Part shown: positions 49,676-63,000 of the stretch, one piece after another
How positions within the stretch are numbered: the first letter of the stretch is position 1
How the letters are laid out: each line of letters starts with the position of its first letter
Source of the DNA: Lineus longissimus
Taxonomy: Eukaryota; Nemertea; Pilidiophora; Heteronemertea; Lineidae
Direction: 5' to 3'
Assembly (NCBI RefSeq): GCF_910592395.1
Contig: NC_088314.1
Coordinates: 14,324,001-14,388,000 of the forward strand
DNA length: 64,000 bases
Notes under the pieces: generated by a model
What the model saw: only the letters and a program-made list of their open reading frames with translations
Database searches by the model: none
What the model was told of the DNA's origin: nothing
Program-made: the position numbers and the translations under genes

Positions 49676-50880
49676 TTTCAGTAGTTTGGAGGTACTATCA
49701 GCCAAGAATATGAATACTACCAACAACACACATGCTTAGCAACGTAAAAACAATCGAACTATACATGTGTACTATGTGTGCAATGGCGTCGATTGACGGT
49801 GGAGCTCCATGCGGCAGTTGAACAAACAATAATATCAATGTCGATGTTAATAACATTGTTATATCCAATCCGCGTTAGCAGGTCATGTGATCTTTGAGAT
49901 TCGCGGGAAATGGAACTGTAACTTCAATGGAAAAAACGCACGTGCGCATTTCAAATGGCAACGACTTGGGTTTTCCCGGTGTTTTGAAGAGTTCCTTAAA
50001 GGGGGACTTTAGGTAGGAGCTGGTAAGAGCTGTGGTGTCATTGATAATAAACCATGTCTTTGAGGATAGGTTTTATTTAAGACATAGTCAATTGAGCCCA
50101 AAAAAGTATGAGGAAAATGAATAAAGGCTTTACCCTAAGTATATACTTGTCTTAGCTGAAAGCCCAGTTGATTGCTACAGTGCTCTGCCGTGTTAGTCTC
50201 TGCTTTTGAGGCCATGGGAATAATTAAACCGGTTTACCGTCCGAGAGATTTAAAAAGTTTTAAAGGTTGAAACAACTTGTACGTCATGATGTAGAGGTGG
50301 GGCGTAGTCTGTCTCTTAGTCAAACAGATTGCTTGAGACAAACCTGACTGGAGAAGTAGGTTGTGGTTTGTGTCGTAGTCAAGTGCAGTTAGGGGTTAAA
50401 CGTTGTAAAATGTCCATGAAGGCTTGATGAAGAAGAAGGAGAAGTAATCAACAAAGATCCCGTAACCTGTGGATTCTCGCTCTCTTATATTCTGAAATGA
50501 TAAAGATGACTATCTGAAGGGGTACACCGCTCGTAATTACTTGTGGTCCAGTCAAATAGAAATCTACTCATACGCACTGCTGTAGGCCTAGTGCGGTTAT
50601 TGTGAATACGAATTTGTTTAAACTTGGTATTCAATGGCAATGTTGAAATTTATATATATTTTGTACGTATTTCCGCAATTAGACATTTTTAAATTCAATT
50701 ACAAATTCAAAATGTTTAACGAACGGCGTAGGCCTGATAAAGAGCTCAACTCGGATTGTGCTGGCATCTGGTAGGTGGTAGACTCCCAAGGAATTCCATT
50801 GCGTTATTCTAAATCGATCACCGTGCGACGAGACGAGGCCGGTCCAATGCGGAGTGCGGTAGGTGGTGATCGATCCTAAT
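49676..50880. other. Upstream region of the SSUH2-like gene
   Basis: Within 260 bases upstream on the minus strand are a GTTGCTAAGC RFX-like half-site (about 49736-49745) and GATCACATGACC (E-box, about 49881). From 49994 (AAAGGGGGACTTTAGGTAGG) there is a fragment of the 7485-type repeat. From about 50275 the first diverged units of the 51.7-kb minisatellite appear. No TATA box identified. Confidence 0.4.
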
Positions 50881-51690
50881 AACGAAGACATCATAACCTA
50901 TCTCTGTCTGACATATTGCACAATCGTCCTTTACACCGGGCCTTTACAGAAGAAGACATGTAGACCCTCTGACTACACTCCGGACGCAGTGGAACGGCCG
51001 AGTCCCTCACCATAAGGAGATCAAATTAGGATGACGCAGTGGACTACCCAGGGAGTCTAGGACCTGACATGAAGGCGCTTTCATTACCTATCTCTGTCTG
51101 ACCAGTTTGACAATTCCACTGTACTTGCAGTACAAGATGTCTCAGAAAAGGATCTGTAGCACCTCAAGGGCCAGCCCTGAAGACACTGTTGCTACCTTTC
51201 AGGCCAATTTGACGATCTTTCTTGTTCTCAGAAAAGGATCTGTGGAGCCTCAGCAAGACATTGTCACAATGTGTCTCTGACACACCAGTTCGAAATATCT
51301 TGCTATAGAGGTTTTTTCTGAAAAGGATCTGTAGAGCCTCAAGGATCTGAGTTAAAGACATCGTCACAACCCATCTCTGTCTGATCAGTTCCACAATTCC
51401 TCTTGCCTTACAAGGTAAGATGTCGCAAAAAAGGATCTGTAGAACTTCAAGGGCCTGTCCTGAAGACACTGTTGCTACCTGTCTGACCTTGCTATGCAGC
51501 ATGTCTCAGAAAAGGGCCTGACATAGACACTGTCACAATCTGTCTCCGACATACCAGTTTGACACACCTGTTCCACAATATTCCTTGCTATACAGGTTGT
51601 CTCAGAAAAGGATCTGTAAAGCATCAAAGACCTAACATGAAGATATTGTCACAACTTTATCTCTGCCTGGCCGGTCGTACAATCTAGCTT
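50881..51690. repeat. Tandem repeat, irregular units of about 85-110 bp
   Basis: At least six units contain AAAAGGATCTGTAGAGCCTC, then GAAGACATTGTCACAAC and CTGTCTGACCAGTTCCACAA. Units near 50990 are more diverged. Confidence 0.85.
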
Positions 51691-51719
51691 CCATCAGGGC
51701 TTGGGGCCGACTGGTTACA

Positions 51720-53210
51720 TGCCTTTTTAAGACCGAATCGTGTTAAGCTTGATTTGTCTCACAGTTAATAGAGTGAGACAGACTTGTCTCTGGAAGTAGG
51801 GTGGTGCTTTGTTGTCTCATGGTCAAAATGCTATTATTGGTTGAGACAAGCTTTTCTCGAGAAGTAGAGTATTTGTCTCATATAGTCAGCAGATTATCAT
51901 TGGTTGAGACAAACTTGTCTCTAGAGGTAGGGTGTGGTCTGTCTCATAGTCAACAGTCAACAGGTTATTATTGGTTCAGGTAGGGTGTGGCTTGTCTCAT
52001 GGTCAACAGGCTGTTATTGGTTGAGACAAACTTGTCTCTAGAGGTAGGGTGTGGTCTGTCTCATAGTCAACAGTCAACAGGTTATTATTGGTTCAGGTAG
52101 GGTGTGGCTTGTCTCATGTTCAACAGGCTATTATTGGTTGAGACAAACTTGTCTCTAGAGGTAGGGTGTGGTCTGTCTCATAGTCAACAGTCAACAGGTT
52201 ATTATTGGTTCAGGTAGGGTGTGGCTTGTCTCATGGTCAACAGGCTGTTATTGGTTGAGACAAACTTGTCTCTAGAGGTAGGGTGTGGTTTGTCTCATAG
52301 TCAATAGTCAACAGGTAATTATTAGTTCAGGTAGGGTGTGGCTTGTCTCATGTTCAACAGGCTATTATTGGTTGAGACAATCTTGTCTCGATAGTTAGCG
52401 TGTGGTTTGTCTCATGGTCAACATGCTGTTATTGGTTAAGACAAACTTGTCTTGAGAAGTAGGATGTGGTTTGTCTCATAGCCGACCGGCTATTATTAGT
52501 TGAGAAAAAGTTGTCTCTATACAGTGGTAGTGTGTGGTTTGCCTCACGGTCAACAGATTATAATTGGTTGAAACCAACTTGTCTGTAGTGTAGAGGTAGT
52601 GTTTGATTTGAAGGCTTATGGTCAACAGGCTATGATTGGTTGAGACAAACTGGCTGGAGAGGAAGTTTGTTGTTTGCCTCACATCAGCAGGCCATTATTG
52701 GTTGAAAGTTGTCTGTAGAGGAAGGATGTCGTTTGTCTCACAGTCAACAGCCTACTATTGGTTTAGACATATTTTTTTTGTTGAGGTAAGGTTATCATCG
52801 GTCGAGGCCAACTTGTCCGTTGAGATAAGGTTTGGTTTGTCTCCTGGTCAACAGGCTATTATTTGTCGAGACGAACTTGCCTCCAGTGGTAGGGTGTGAT
52901 TTGCCTCACGGTTAACTGGTATTTATTGGTCGAGGCAAACTTGACTGTTGAGATAGGGTTTGGGTTGGCTCATGGTCAACAGGTTACTATTGGTGGAGAC
53001 AATCTTGTCCGTAGTGTGTGGTTTGTTTCATGGCCAACAGGTTATCATTGGTTGATATAAACAAATATCTTTAGAACATGTCTCTAGAAGGTAGTTTGTT
53101 GTATGCCTCATGGTCAACAGGTAATTGTTGGTCGAGACAGACTTGTCTGTAGAGGTAGGGTGTGGCTTGTCTCATGGTCCGCAGCTAGATTGTTATTGGT
53201 CAAGCTTCCT
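51720..53210. repeat. Minisatellite with a 117-bp higher-order unit
   Basis: The basic unit is GGTTGAGACAAACTTGTCTC, AGGTAGGGTGTGGTTTGTCTC, TGGTCAACAGGCTATTATT. From 51902 to 52370 a compound unit repeats exactly every 117 bases (51902, 52019, 52136, 52253, 52370). The rest is diverged monomers. Confidence 0.92.
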
Positions 53211-53239
53211 TGTGCTAGCTGTCACATTTTCAATTGCTG

Positions 53240-53245
53240 TTTATT
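53240..53245 (-). promoter_or_regulatory. Poly(A) signal of the 62-residue gene
   Basis: AATAAA on the minus strand about 70 bases after the TAA at 53313. Confidence 0.5.
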
Positions 53246-53312
53246 TTTAACTCGGGCGAGGTGTGCAACTTGGGACACGCGAAGGGTGCTTTCCTGGGGT
53301 GGTGCGTTAAAA

Positions 53313-54437
53313 TTAGAACCTGTTGTGATTTCCAGAGTCGCTCCAGGCATACTCTAAATGTCGGGATCGACAGAGCTGCCGAGGATCTTTCTTCTGATAC
53401 AGGTCAGGATGTGCCGTGTCTTTCAATCGGCTTGTGGCAAAATGAATAAAAAAGTCGCTGGAGTCATGGTTGAAACGAAGTGAAGCCCTCTCTCGGACGG
53501 CAAGAATATGCTAGAGGTCCCCAAAAGTGTGACACTGGCATGAAATTCCACACTTACCTGAACATTGACGATCATGTTGCATTTGATAGCTGAATTACCC
53601 ACCACCATGACGCCACTAAAGGCAGATAAAATCTTAAAGGGCTTTGTCTTAGAACTGTCAGAAGTTGTAACGTACATCACATGGTGTCTCACTAAGTCTT
53701 TATTGCACCTCCGAATTTATCAAAATTGAATAAATCTACGAAATACCTGTTTATTTCCCCCGGCCACCTCAACCATATACAAAAACCACAGAAAAGATCA
53801 CTTTTTTACCTTCGTCGCGCACTAGAGGACTTGATAATGTGGTCACCGTGATGTACGTTACATCTGGACTCGAGAGGAAGATGTAGGCCTATGTTTATTT
53901 TTGATAATGCAACTTTATCAAAATTGCTCAAAACTCTTTTGTTAGAGACATTTCATCACAAACTATACTTCATATCAGTGCATTTCATGAAAGTTTAAAT
54001 TAATGAGGTGAAATTTGGTCTTGTGTTGCTTAACTCACATGGACACCTAAGTAACAATAACATGATTTTGACTTGCGGGAAACTGAAAATAAAAATCCAG
54101 CTATTATCATTCAAGTGTAAGGATTATAAATCATCGTCTGGCCATTTTTGATGGATGATGTGATAACGGGAGTGCAAGAAATTACTATCAAAAACGTTCA
54201 TCACAGTGGACACGATAAGTTCATTACAGTTGACACGATAGTAACTTTCCCGCCGTGAAAATGTCCACAAAACAACCAATCAGTCACATCAAAATACTGA
54301 CAATCCCTTTTACAATATCTAAAAAAATCCTGAAAACAAAAGCCAGAAAATAGCAATACCAATAAATCATACACGATTTGGGATCTCCGACTTCGACAAC
54401 TCACGCAATGTCGGTAGAGTTTACCTTTACCCGCCAC
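53313..54437 (-). CDS. Three-exon gene for a 62-residue protein
   Basis: Exon 1 is 54437-54405 (MAGKGKLYRHC, donor gtgagt). Exon 2 is 53632-53558 (acceptor cctttaag, 25 residues, donor gtaagt). Exon 3 is 53393-53313 (acceptor ctgtatcag, 26 residues, TAA). All are phase 0. Exon 2 encodes ILSAFSGVMVVGNSAIKCN, a hydrophobic stretch that could be one membrane segment. Exon 3 is basic and polar (KKDPRQLCRSRHLEYAWSD). A short N-terminus with one membrane span is the look of small mitochondrial or ER proteins, but I recognise no family. An E-box palindrome lies 13 bases upstream of the ATG and an AATAAA lies downstream. An alternative acceptor in exon 2 (tgcctttag) would break the frame. The gene lies directly upstream of the SSUH2-like gene on the same strand. 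Confidence 0.55.
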
Positions 54438-54449
54438 TGATATATAGGA

Positions 54450-54459
54450 GTCATGTGAC
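54450..54459. promoter_or_regulatory. E-box palindrome GTCATGTGAC
   Basis: USF/MITF/TFE-type site just upstream of the 62-residue gene's ATG. A CACGTG-like CACGTGC also lies near 54468. Confidence 0.45.
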
Positions 54460-55749
54460 TAATACTACACGTGCTTCTAGAATTCCCGCCATAAAATCAA
54501 CTCGGATCGTTGATGATCCAGCCTCTCCCTCTGTTTTACCCAGGTGATGAGGGAATTCCTGGAAGGGGGTTTCACAGGAGTTCCCCTCCGATCAATCTGA
54601 GCCACGGGCTACGCTTTTGTGGTGACTTGAACTTTCATTACAGAAGTGGACACCAAGGCTTGGTCGAGATTATTTTTGCCGATTCAACTGCTTATGCATG
54701 GAATACTTGAAAAAAAAGGTGTCGTTTAGTGTTGTTTTTATTGATTGATATGTTCACATCAGGTTTATTTCAGAGACCTCTGGTTGTATTTTACACATGA
54801 ACGTTCATCACATCGTTGGACACCATACGTTACGCACTTTTTAAACGCATTTTTTTGTCGGAATTTGAAAGATTTATCAAAAAATTGTATTATGCCCAAG
54901 GGATTTATCATTCAACTTCTCAATTAGTTGCAATTCGAAAAAATATGATGCTTTGTGAGGCTGAATATAGGATTTCGATTGTCATAGTGGCAAGATGTCA
55001 CACTTTGGTGTCCTGAATTTTGAGGGATATTCAAACCTAATTAGCTCTCAAAAGTACACCTATGCGTAGAGCAATGTGATATTATTGAAACTATCTCTCC
55101 TGCATCTCAGACACACATTGGACACATTTTGGTTGACATCTGCGATCAACTGTAGATTTTATGGAGCATAGAAGTGAGAAGGGTCATTTTGGGACCACCA
55201 GCATATTCATGCTATTTAAAAATAAAATATTCGTGCCAAAATGAGTTTATTTTGTCAATAATTTAATTTTTAGGCGATTACACTTGGTCTCGATTCCATA
55301 CCACCAATATTAAGCGAGTTATGGGCAAAAATAGTTATTAATGTGTGATCCTGAATGTATGCTACGCCAGGTGGATAATAATACGTGACAAAGGGGTTAA
55401 ATCAAAAAGACACAACAAAGCAAGCAACAACAAAGATTGTATAAATTGTATTGAATTTTTTTCGCCAATTTTTTAAGGATGTACATTTCTCACACTTAAA
55501 CTACAGTACCATTAGCCCATGCCACATTTCTCCATATAAACAGAGAGATAAATGTTAAGGATTCATTTTTGTCTTCAAGGGCAAGGCATTCCTCTCATCT
55601 TCGCACATTCCTTATTCAAACACCATGCCTACTGTTTTAAGGCTAAACCAGGAGGTCTAGAATAACCCTTATGCCCCTTAATCACTTTCTATTAAAAACA
55701 ATTAATCGCCAGTCTCCAGGTGTGAATATTGTGGGGGGAAAATCACCTT
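54460..55749. other. Intergenic DNA, no feature seen
   Basis: Short ORFs only, none with a recognisable motif. Confidence 0.5.
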
Positions 55750-56479
55750 AAAGGGAGTCTACAGGTAGGAGCCAGGTAGGTCAGTTCCACAAAGTAGCCA
55801 ATAGGGGTCACTCCCATATACATGAAAACTATTCATACGAACAGTAGAACCTCTCTAAAAGGACACCGTTCGGACAGATAAATGATGTCATTCATAGAGA
55901 GGATTGCTGATTTTGCTTCTGAACAAAAATACCATTGGACATGCCGAAAAAATGAATATCACACTTTGTTGATGAATTCATTACAAATTTGCAGTAATCA
56001 CAGTGTTTCATGAAGAAGAATATGCTATTTCGGACCAAAATCACTGTCCCTGATAAAGAGGGCATCCTGTAAACAGGTGTCTGCTATGAGAGGTTCTAGT
56101 ATTGATAGAAATATTTATTACTGAATGAAACATGACCTAGTCCCCAAACTGTACATATCACTATCAGTCACCTTAAGACCACCAATGCAACCCCCTAGAT
56201 TCTGCCTATAGTCTTTGTAACAATTTATTGATATAACTGTTCTTGTTTGAAATCAATAGGTAGAACATGTGAGAGGTGACACAACAGAAATATCATGCCT
56301 ATTCCTATAGGGCCAAAAGACAGGGCAACTGTCTAAAGATGATAAACGAATTTCTTCTTCTTCTTCATGAAACATAGTGATTACTGCAAAATTGTAATGA
56401 CTTCATCAACAAAGTGTGATATTCATTTTTTGTACGAGGGATATATTTAGTACTCTCCTCCTGCCTATAGTACCCCTTT
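55750..56479. mobile_element. 730-bp TIR element (family of 7485)
   Basis: Ends AAAGGGAGTCTACAGGTAGG and CTGCCTATAGTACCCCTTT. Inside, at about 55847-56100, lies a member of the 'AGTAGAACCTC' family (ACAGTAGAACCTCTCTAAAA to AGAGGTTCTAGTA), probably nested. Confidence 0.65.
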
Positions 56480-56737
56480 AATACTTCACATAAATTATCA
56501 TAACAGAAGCACATTTTACATCCGAATGATTAAACCATTACTCGTAGAAAATTTTATTCGCACTATTTACGATGTGATTCCCAGATCTTGAAAATATGCA
56601 GAAAATATTATCGAATGATATACACCCGGAATTCCTACATAAACCAGCAATTGAAGTTTCCTGGATTGTTGATTTCATCGGTTTGGTTGAAATATACATA
56701 GTGATTTATTTTTTAATCCACTGACAGCGACTTACCT

Positions 56738-56833
56738 TGACTAATATTTACTCCCACTATTAGATTGTGGCCATCTTTTGGTGTTGGAATTGAGACCTCA
56801 GGTCTGCCTGTCACATGACCGATACTTGGACAT
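56738..56833 (-). CDS. Possible isolated coding exon
   Basis: On the minus strand an open stretch GHVTGRPEVSIPTPKDGHN, LIVGVNISQ ends at a strong donor (CAAG|gtaagt, at about 56744/56745). An acceptor is possible at ...gtgacag or ...tgtccaag. It reads like protein, but I find no neighbouring exon in matching phase, so it may be an exon of a gene extending beyond what I could assemble, or chance. Confidence 0.25.
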
Positions 56834-59229
56834 TTGTGAAAGATATTTCAAATAGATCCTAAAACGATTGTGCAAAAAGCTATTTCTAGGCAGGTTTTGA
56901 ATCAAAATCCCTTCATATTATCAAAACAAAATGTTTGAGAGTTCATGTTGAAGAAATTATGCTTTAGATGGCTGGTCATATCAAAATCATTACATGTATA
57001 TTTAACCACAACAAGTAATGAGTTGCCATGCTGCAAAATATTGTTACCGTGTATAAACCAGTTTCCTGACACAACCTGTAACAGTTTTTGCCAGAGGCTT
57101 TGGGACATGTATATTCAATTTTCTCTATAACAGAGCCGGTCAGTTAGAATTGTCACGAGATCTCGCTATTCCTTCGCATCTATAAGCAGTGAGCTACAGT
57201 GTATGAGTGTTGAATAAATGTGCTTAAAATATTTTAGACTTAGCCATACTTTTGACTGGAACACTTCAAAACTGTTAAAGGACAACTTGGGCGTGAGATT
57301 CACATGGCCAGGTTGATTATACCCCTGCTCGCCTTTGTTTTGTCTGATGTTCGAAGGGAACAAAAATTCCATTTCTTTTGTTTCAATAAGTAGACGACAG
57401 AAAATGCTTCTCTTTGACTGAAAATACCTTGTTTCACCGGATGTACGCCCCCCCCCCCCCCCCCAACCCTGCTGTAGGCCCACGCATGAAGAAGTACAGT
57501 ATGTCTCTCTGCCAATTCGGCAACAATCAAACCAACTATCATGATTCTTTAAACAAACATAATTTTACATTTTCATGTTTAACATCATTTTATTCTTAAA
57601 CTTCTAATGAATTAATTTTAAAATATGAAGCCATTTTTCTCAAAAGTGCAAAAAAAATTTACATAATGGAAGTTTGCGATGAAACTACCAATTGGTCTAT
57701 ATGACATTGTGTAAGACATCCAGCAGTTGAAGCTTGTGCGCGCTAGACTAGCTGATGAGGCAGTTACATTTTGCAGTGGACTCAGAAGACTTGCGGCGTC
57801 CTAATCAAAGAGAAAGAGAGGTGAAATCACGTAAGATACACTGCAGAAGAAGTGAAGCATGCGGTGATGTGGAATATCCTCGGGAAGAAATCTAAGATTA
57901 ACATGGTGCTACATCACGTGGCTTTCTCTAGCATAATTCCCCTTGACCCAGAAACACATCCCCCGAAAACACCCGGGCAAATCAGGGTCACCTTTCTCCA
58001 CAGATGGAGATCATTGTAAATGGTGTCCGACACATAATTATGGGATAACTGATTAGCCGAAGTGAAAAACAGATTCAAACTTGTTCTTCTTCCTTGTTCA
58101 ACTAAACCTGTCGCAAGCAGTTCCTTTAAAAGCCTTCAGCGTTCACTGGAAATTTGTAATTAAATTTGAAAATTGCGTAAACACGCACTTAATTTAAATT
58201 TCAGTATTGTCGTTCTCTGTAGACAACATTAAAAAAAGAATTACCGAGTTTCAGCATATTCAATCATATGCATGATGACTGCACTAAGGCATTGTGCATA
58301 ACCGCTTTTCTACTTTCCTGGACCAGCAGTAATTATGAATGGTGCACTCCTTGAAGATGGCCGACTTGTACGATATATGAGTTCAACTACGACACAGACC
58401 CTACTATTGCTGAAAAAGTTGTATAACACCTTTGAAATCTTAGATTCATCCCTGTCTAAGTTGTACGCAGTTTAAGCAACATGAATCTTAAAGAAACAAG
58501 CATCATCAAGCATTCAAAGCAATGACAAAAAGCTAATTCATGCCCACGAATGACATATTTGGGAGAGTAGAGAGCGGGCAATCCAACTGCTTCCTGATGA
58601 ATCCCTAACAATGAGTATCAGCTACATCGCAACATTGCCCCTGACACATTCCCACATCCTTTTTATAGTGATGGGAGCCATGGATCACCCGCATAAGTCC
58701 GCAACATGTGACACATTTTAAAAATATCCCAACAAAATCCCTCATATTGGTGAAAGAGGTGACTACGTGAAAGACATTAAAGGGTCATAAGAAGATTAAA
58801 TGATGATCCCACATATTTAATCCCTGGGTATCCATCCTCGCCATGGTGATAGATATATGCAGGAGTTTCAACGACTTATGTTAGAAAAAGATATGCGTCC
58901 CAGTGACGCAAAAGAAGAGTCTGTGGCCTGTCATTGATTCTGTTCATGGTGGAAATAATGAACGTGTGGCCTATTGTTGATGAAGGCACATGTCCTTAAA
59001 AAGTTTTTAAGTGGTACAAAAGTTGTTGTTTTGGGTTGATGATGTCTTTACAGGTTACAAAATGAGCACAAATTTTTAGGGACAGCTAATAGTCGAGGGG
59101 CCGAATAAAGAATCATATCGATACTTTGGGTTGAAATTTGCTGAACAATCAAGATCAATAAAGAATTACTTTGGTAACCGGATAAAGACTGTCGGACAGT
59201 ACTCCTGATAGACAGGTCATTGTTTTGGA
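56834..59229. other. Intergenic DNA, no feature seen
   Basis: A run of 18 C near 57449-57466 is the only marked simple repeat. No exon supported. Confidence 0.5.
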
Positions 59230-59500
59230 TTTTTGTCATCTGGTGGCCAAACTTGATAAAAATTCGGTGATGGTCAAGCCTGTACTTAAGGAGATATAGT
59301 ACTTTTTGTGTTTTCGGTTTTAGCCACCTGGCGGCAAAATCAGGAATTGAACTAGCCAAGAAATTGCTCTACCAGATGTCATTACATAAAGGAACATAAT
59401 ATCACCTGATAATATATACCAATTTGTAAGTCAATAGCTCCAGTAGTTATATTGATATGAAATGTGCCTTGCTAACGGACGACGACACCGAAGACGGACG
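59230..59500. repeat. Single unit of the 31.3-kb dispersed repeat
   Basis: Contains CATCTGGTGGCCAAACTTGA, GATGTCATTACATAAAGG and TGTGCCTTGCTAACGGACGAC, matching the third unit at 31938-32231. Confidence 0.7.
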
Positions 59501-59873
59501 CTGCGCCATCCGAAAATATCCGAGCTGAATTAAACTGCTAGAAAGTTCTATCATAATTAGAGTAACCATTCTTAATGATTTTGTTTGAAGTGGCAGATTT
59601 AAGTTTGATACATTCTCCCTTATCAATCAGTCAAGTTAAGCAGAATTTTTATCTGAATCATCAAGGGACATGGTTACCACAGCAGACCTACACATAAGAG
59701 CATTAAAAACCTTATGAATAGACTTGAAGCGTTTTGAGATGATTATTAAATGTAAGTATGAACTGTTCATTGAATGTCGAGAATTCACACATTTTATAAA
59801 GACCTCAACTGGGCTTCAATTTACAGTATGCATTTTTCAGCCAGATCCAATGACAACCTTATGCCCATAACAA

Positions 59874-60069
59874 GGGAGAATCCATTAAGTACGTACGCAC
59901 GAAAACGCCGATTTTTAGACACCTCCACGCATTTTCTAATTTGTTCAGAAAATGTTTCTTGGGTTGCGTACGTACGCAAGACTATATATCCCCTCCCCCC
60001 TGCACGCATATTGTACGGTTTTTCATAGACCCCCTCCCCTCAGTGCCTACGTACTTAATGGATGCTCCC
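59874..60069. mobile_element. 196-bp MITE
   Basis: GGGAGAATCCATTAAGTACG at the left is inverted at the right (CGTACTTAATGGATGCTCCC). It contains several GTACGTACGCA motifs. A fragment with the same motif lies near 62855-62880. Confidence 0.75.
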
Positions 60070-63000
60070 AACATGAAATACAGTTGGGATCTTGACACCG
60101 ATACATGACACAGGCTATTATCGTGATGGGTAATTAGGTGCTTGCTTCACATAAAACAACAAATTGTGCAAAATTAGTTGCTCCTAGACCAGACATTTTG
60201 ACATTAGTTACCAAAAAATCCCATCAATACTGAGCTTAACTGAAATAAAGTTTTAGTCTAGGAATTTGATAATAGGTGGCAGCACTCAATTGAGCAGTTT
60301 TTTGCCATCTAGTAGCCAGTGGCTGAACTAAAATAACAGGTGTTAGTCAGTATACCTGTTTTACTGTGCAACTATATCGTGGGAACTTGTTTATAATGAG
60401 ATGTGATCACTGATTCTGCCACCAAAATGTTGCCAAAAAGGCAGCCTTTTGGATTTGGTCCACGGCCTACAGTTGATTGGATCTGCAAGCTGAACATTTG
60501 GTCACTTCTGTGTCCTGGCTATCACTTCAATGTTCGAAAGCATAAACAGGCAGTGGTTACCATGGTAACATAAAATCATGCAACACTGGACAAGACAGAC
60601 TGTAACGAAGATCACCAGGGTATGTGGGCCGAAGCTTGTGCACAACACTACAATCTACTAGGTATGTATTAACAACCCCCTTCCCCTCCCCAACACCCTC
60701 TCATCTCTTTCCCCACCGAATTACTCGCGCTTCGAAACATATTTGATAGTTACAAGTTTCATATGACCAATATATTGCGCCTCTGTTACAGATTCTGGAA
60801 TCCCAAAATGAATAAACTGCGAGAGACTCCACATCAACGGATCAAATTATGTCTGTTTCACCACTGAAAATTAAACCACAGCATCATATCTTCCCCAAAA
60901 CGTCAAAAATGCAAGACTTACAGGTGTGGTTATTGGAAGATAGTTATACATGTATGTGAAACCGGGGCAGAACGTACATTACATGTACAACATGTGCAGC
61001 GCATTTTAGCTCAAGCTTTGCTATGGAATTCTTCAGCAAACGGAGTCGCAAGCAAGCCAGTTTAGGCAGTTGCCCCAACTAGAAGTTATTCTTCTGAACA
61101 GTACCCTATTTCATAGCAAAGGGATGAAAGTTCAAGTTTAGACAAAGATAGATATCAATCCCAACAAAATCCAGGAATTTTTAAACAAAAACATTGGTTA
61201 GTATAGCTAAACAGTAAAAAACATAAAAATATAATCACACAACAGCATTTCGACAGACAAATTTCAATATGGCACTTATTATATTAAAGTATTTCCCGAT
61301 TTATCATATTATCAATCACAAAAATTTTTCCTTAGATGAAAATCGATGACCAGTTAATCTCATTGTGGCAATTGCTGCTTTTTACAACCATGTCCACGAC
61401 ATATTTAATACACAACAAAGTCATCTCAATAGGAACCTGCATTCTGATAAAATCCTCTTGGCGGTGTTGTGAATCTCTGAACCTCATGATGGACATGCAG
61501 TTTTTTGCTCAATCAACCACCAACACAAACATCACCCTGTTGAATTAGCAGTAAACCTCTGCAAGTACATTACATGTATCTCCTTGCCTCAATTCTCAAT
61601 GCACTGGGTCAAGCAAACCTGTGGCGAGTGGCCTGCTTGAATGCTTGGAATCTCAGTGTATGTTAGTTTGTATTGTTAAGGTTTAGGGGACCATGTCCAT
61701 CAATCTCATGCCCAGGTAGACCCTCAGACAATTCTGGTAACATCTTAAAACCACTTTACGAACCAAACAAAAGACGGATATTGGGTGATATCCTGGTGAC
61801 CTCTGAACCAGGTATCAGCCAGGTCAGGGCTTATTAAGTATATCCCATCTCTCCGAGCTGAGACCAAAAACCTCTTCTAGTCTTTGTATGAAGGCCCCTC
61901 GAAACAAGGCCCTTGTATGGACACAACATCACACTTATTCCTCACTGTGAAAAGGCTATGCCGGGACACTCAAGGAGCCATGTTCAGGCTTTCAAATTGG
62001 TGTAGCATATCAGGCTTTAACGTTTGAACAAAACTTTCCACGTGCGAAAAAAATCAAATGATACATTGTCAACCAAACAGTTTATTTAATGCATATTCGA
62101 CATCCATTTGAAATCCTAGACATGACTCCTTGAGTTTCCTGAGTATGCCTCCCAAGAGAGAAAGTAAGTTGGATGTATACGGACCACACACGGGTCTTGC
62201 TAGAGGTTGCACGTAATCTGAGGCTGCATTTGCTCAGAGAGGTGGTTGGCCTTGACTCAGAGAGGTGGGAGATAACATAGACATTGCTGTTGATTCCACA
62301 GGGCTCAAATCTACGTTGCGTGTCATACCTTATTGCACACACGCACAACCTCCTGTTAAGTTACTCATTCTGTTATTTGGAATGAAACACAGCATCAGTA
62401 ACTCATCCCCCCCCCCCCCAATCAATTCCAATGATTTGTGACCTGAATTGGTATGTCACATGCTTCCAGAATTTATTTTTCCACAAAATAGTAATTTTAG
62501 TTCTTTTGATAATTACATTATACATCTCATGAAAAAGTGTTTCACACATATGCTATAGTGAAGTTGTTATCTCTGATCTACTGACAGAGACAAACCAAAA
62601 TTTATGTTTCCTTTAGTTTTAACCACAACGAGAACCAGCTTGCCAGTCCTGAAAATGGCAATTTTCTTTCGATAATGTTGGAAAAACTTACTTTTTTGAG
62701 TGTACAACAAGATAAAGCTGTGTTCATCTCGCAATGGGGTTCTTCAAGCATTCTGTATCTATAATGCCAGAGATTAAACTGAATTGATTTTCCACCAGTT
62801 TTTACTACATTCAAAAAGTTATGTCAACGTGTGACATCCTGAATGCTTCATTCAGTACGTACGCAACAAGGGGAGGGAGGGCATTTGTAAATTTGACATC
62901 CATTTTGTGTGCGGTTGTGTACAAGTAAGGTCGATTGAAAAGATTATTCAAACATTTTGATTTACAGTAACATGTCATCAAGTAACAATTTAAAGGTTTG

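Noticed and set aside
51720-53210. CRISPR-like array
   Set aside because: Repeats are contiguous and diverged without unique spacers of constant length; this is a eukaryotic minisatellite.
62082-62348. Minus-strand 88-residue ORF followed by AATAAA, as a last exon
   Set aside because: No recognisable protein features, repetitive CACCTCTCTGAG, and no upstream exon in phase.
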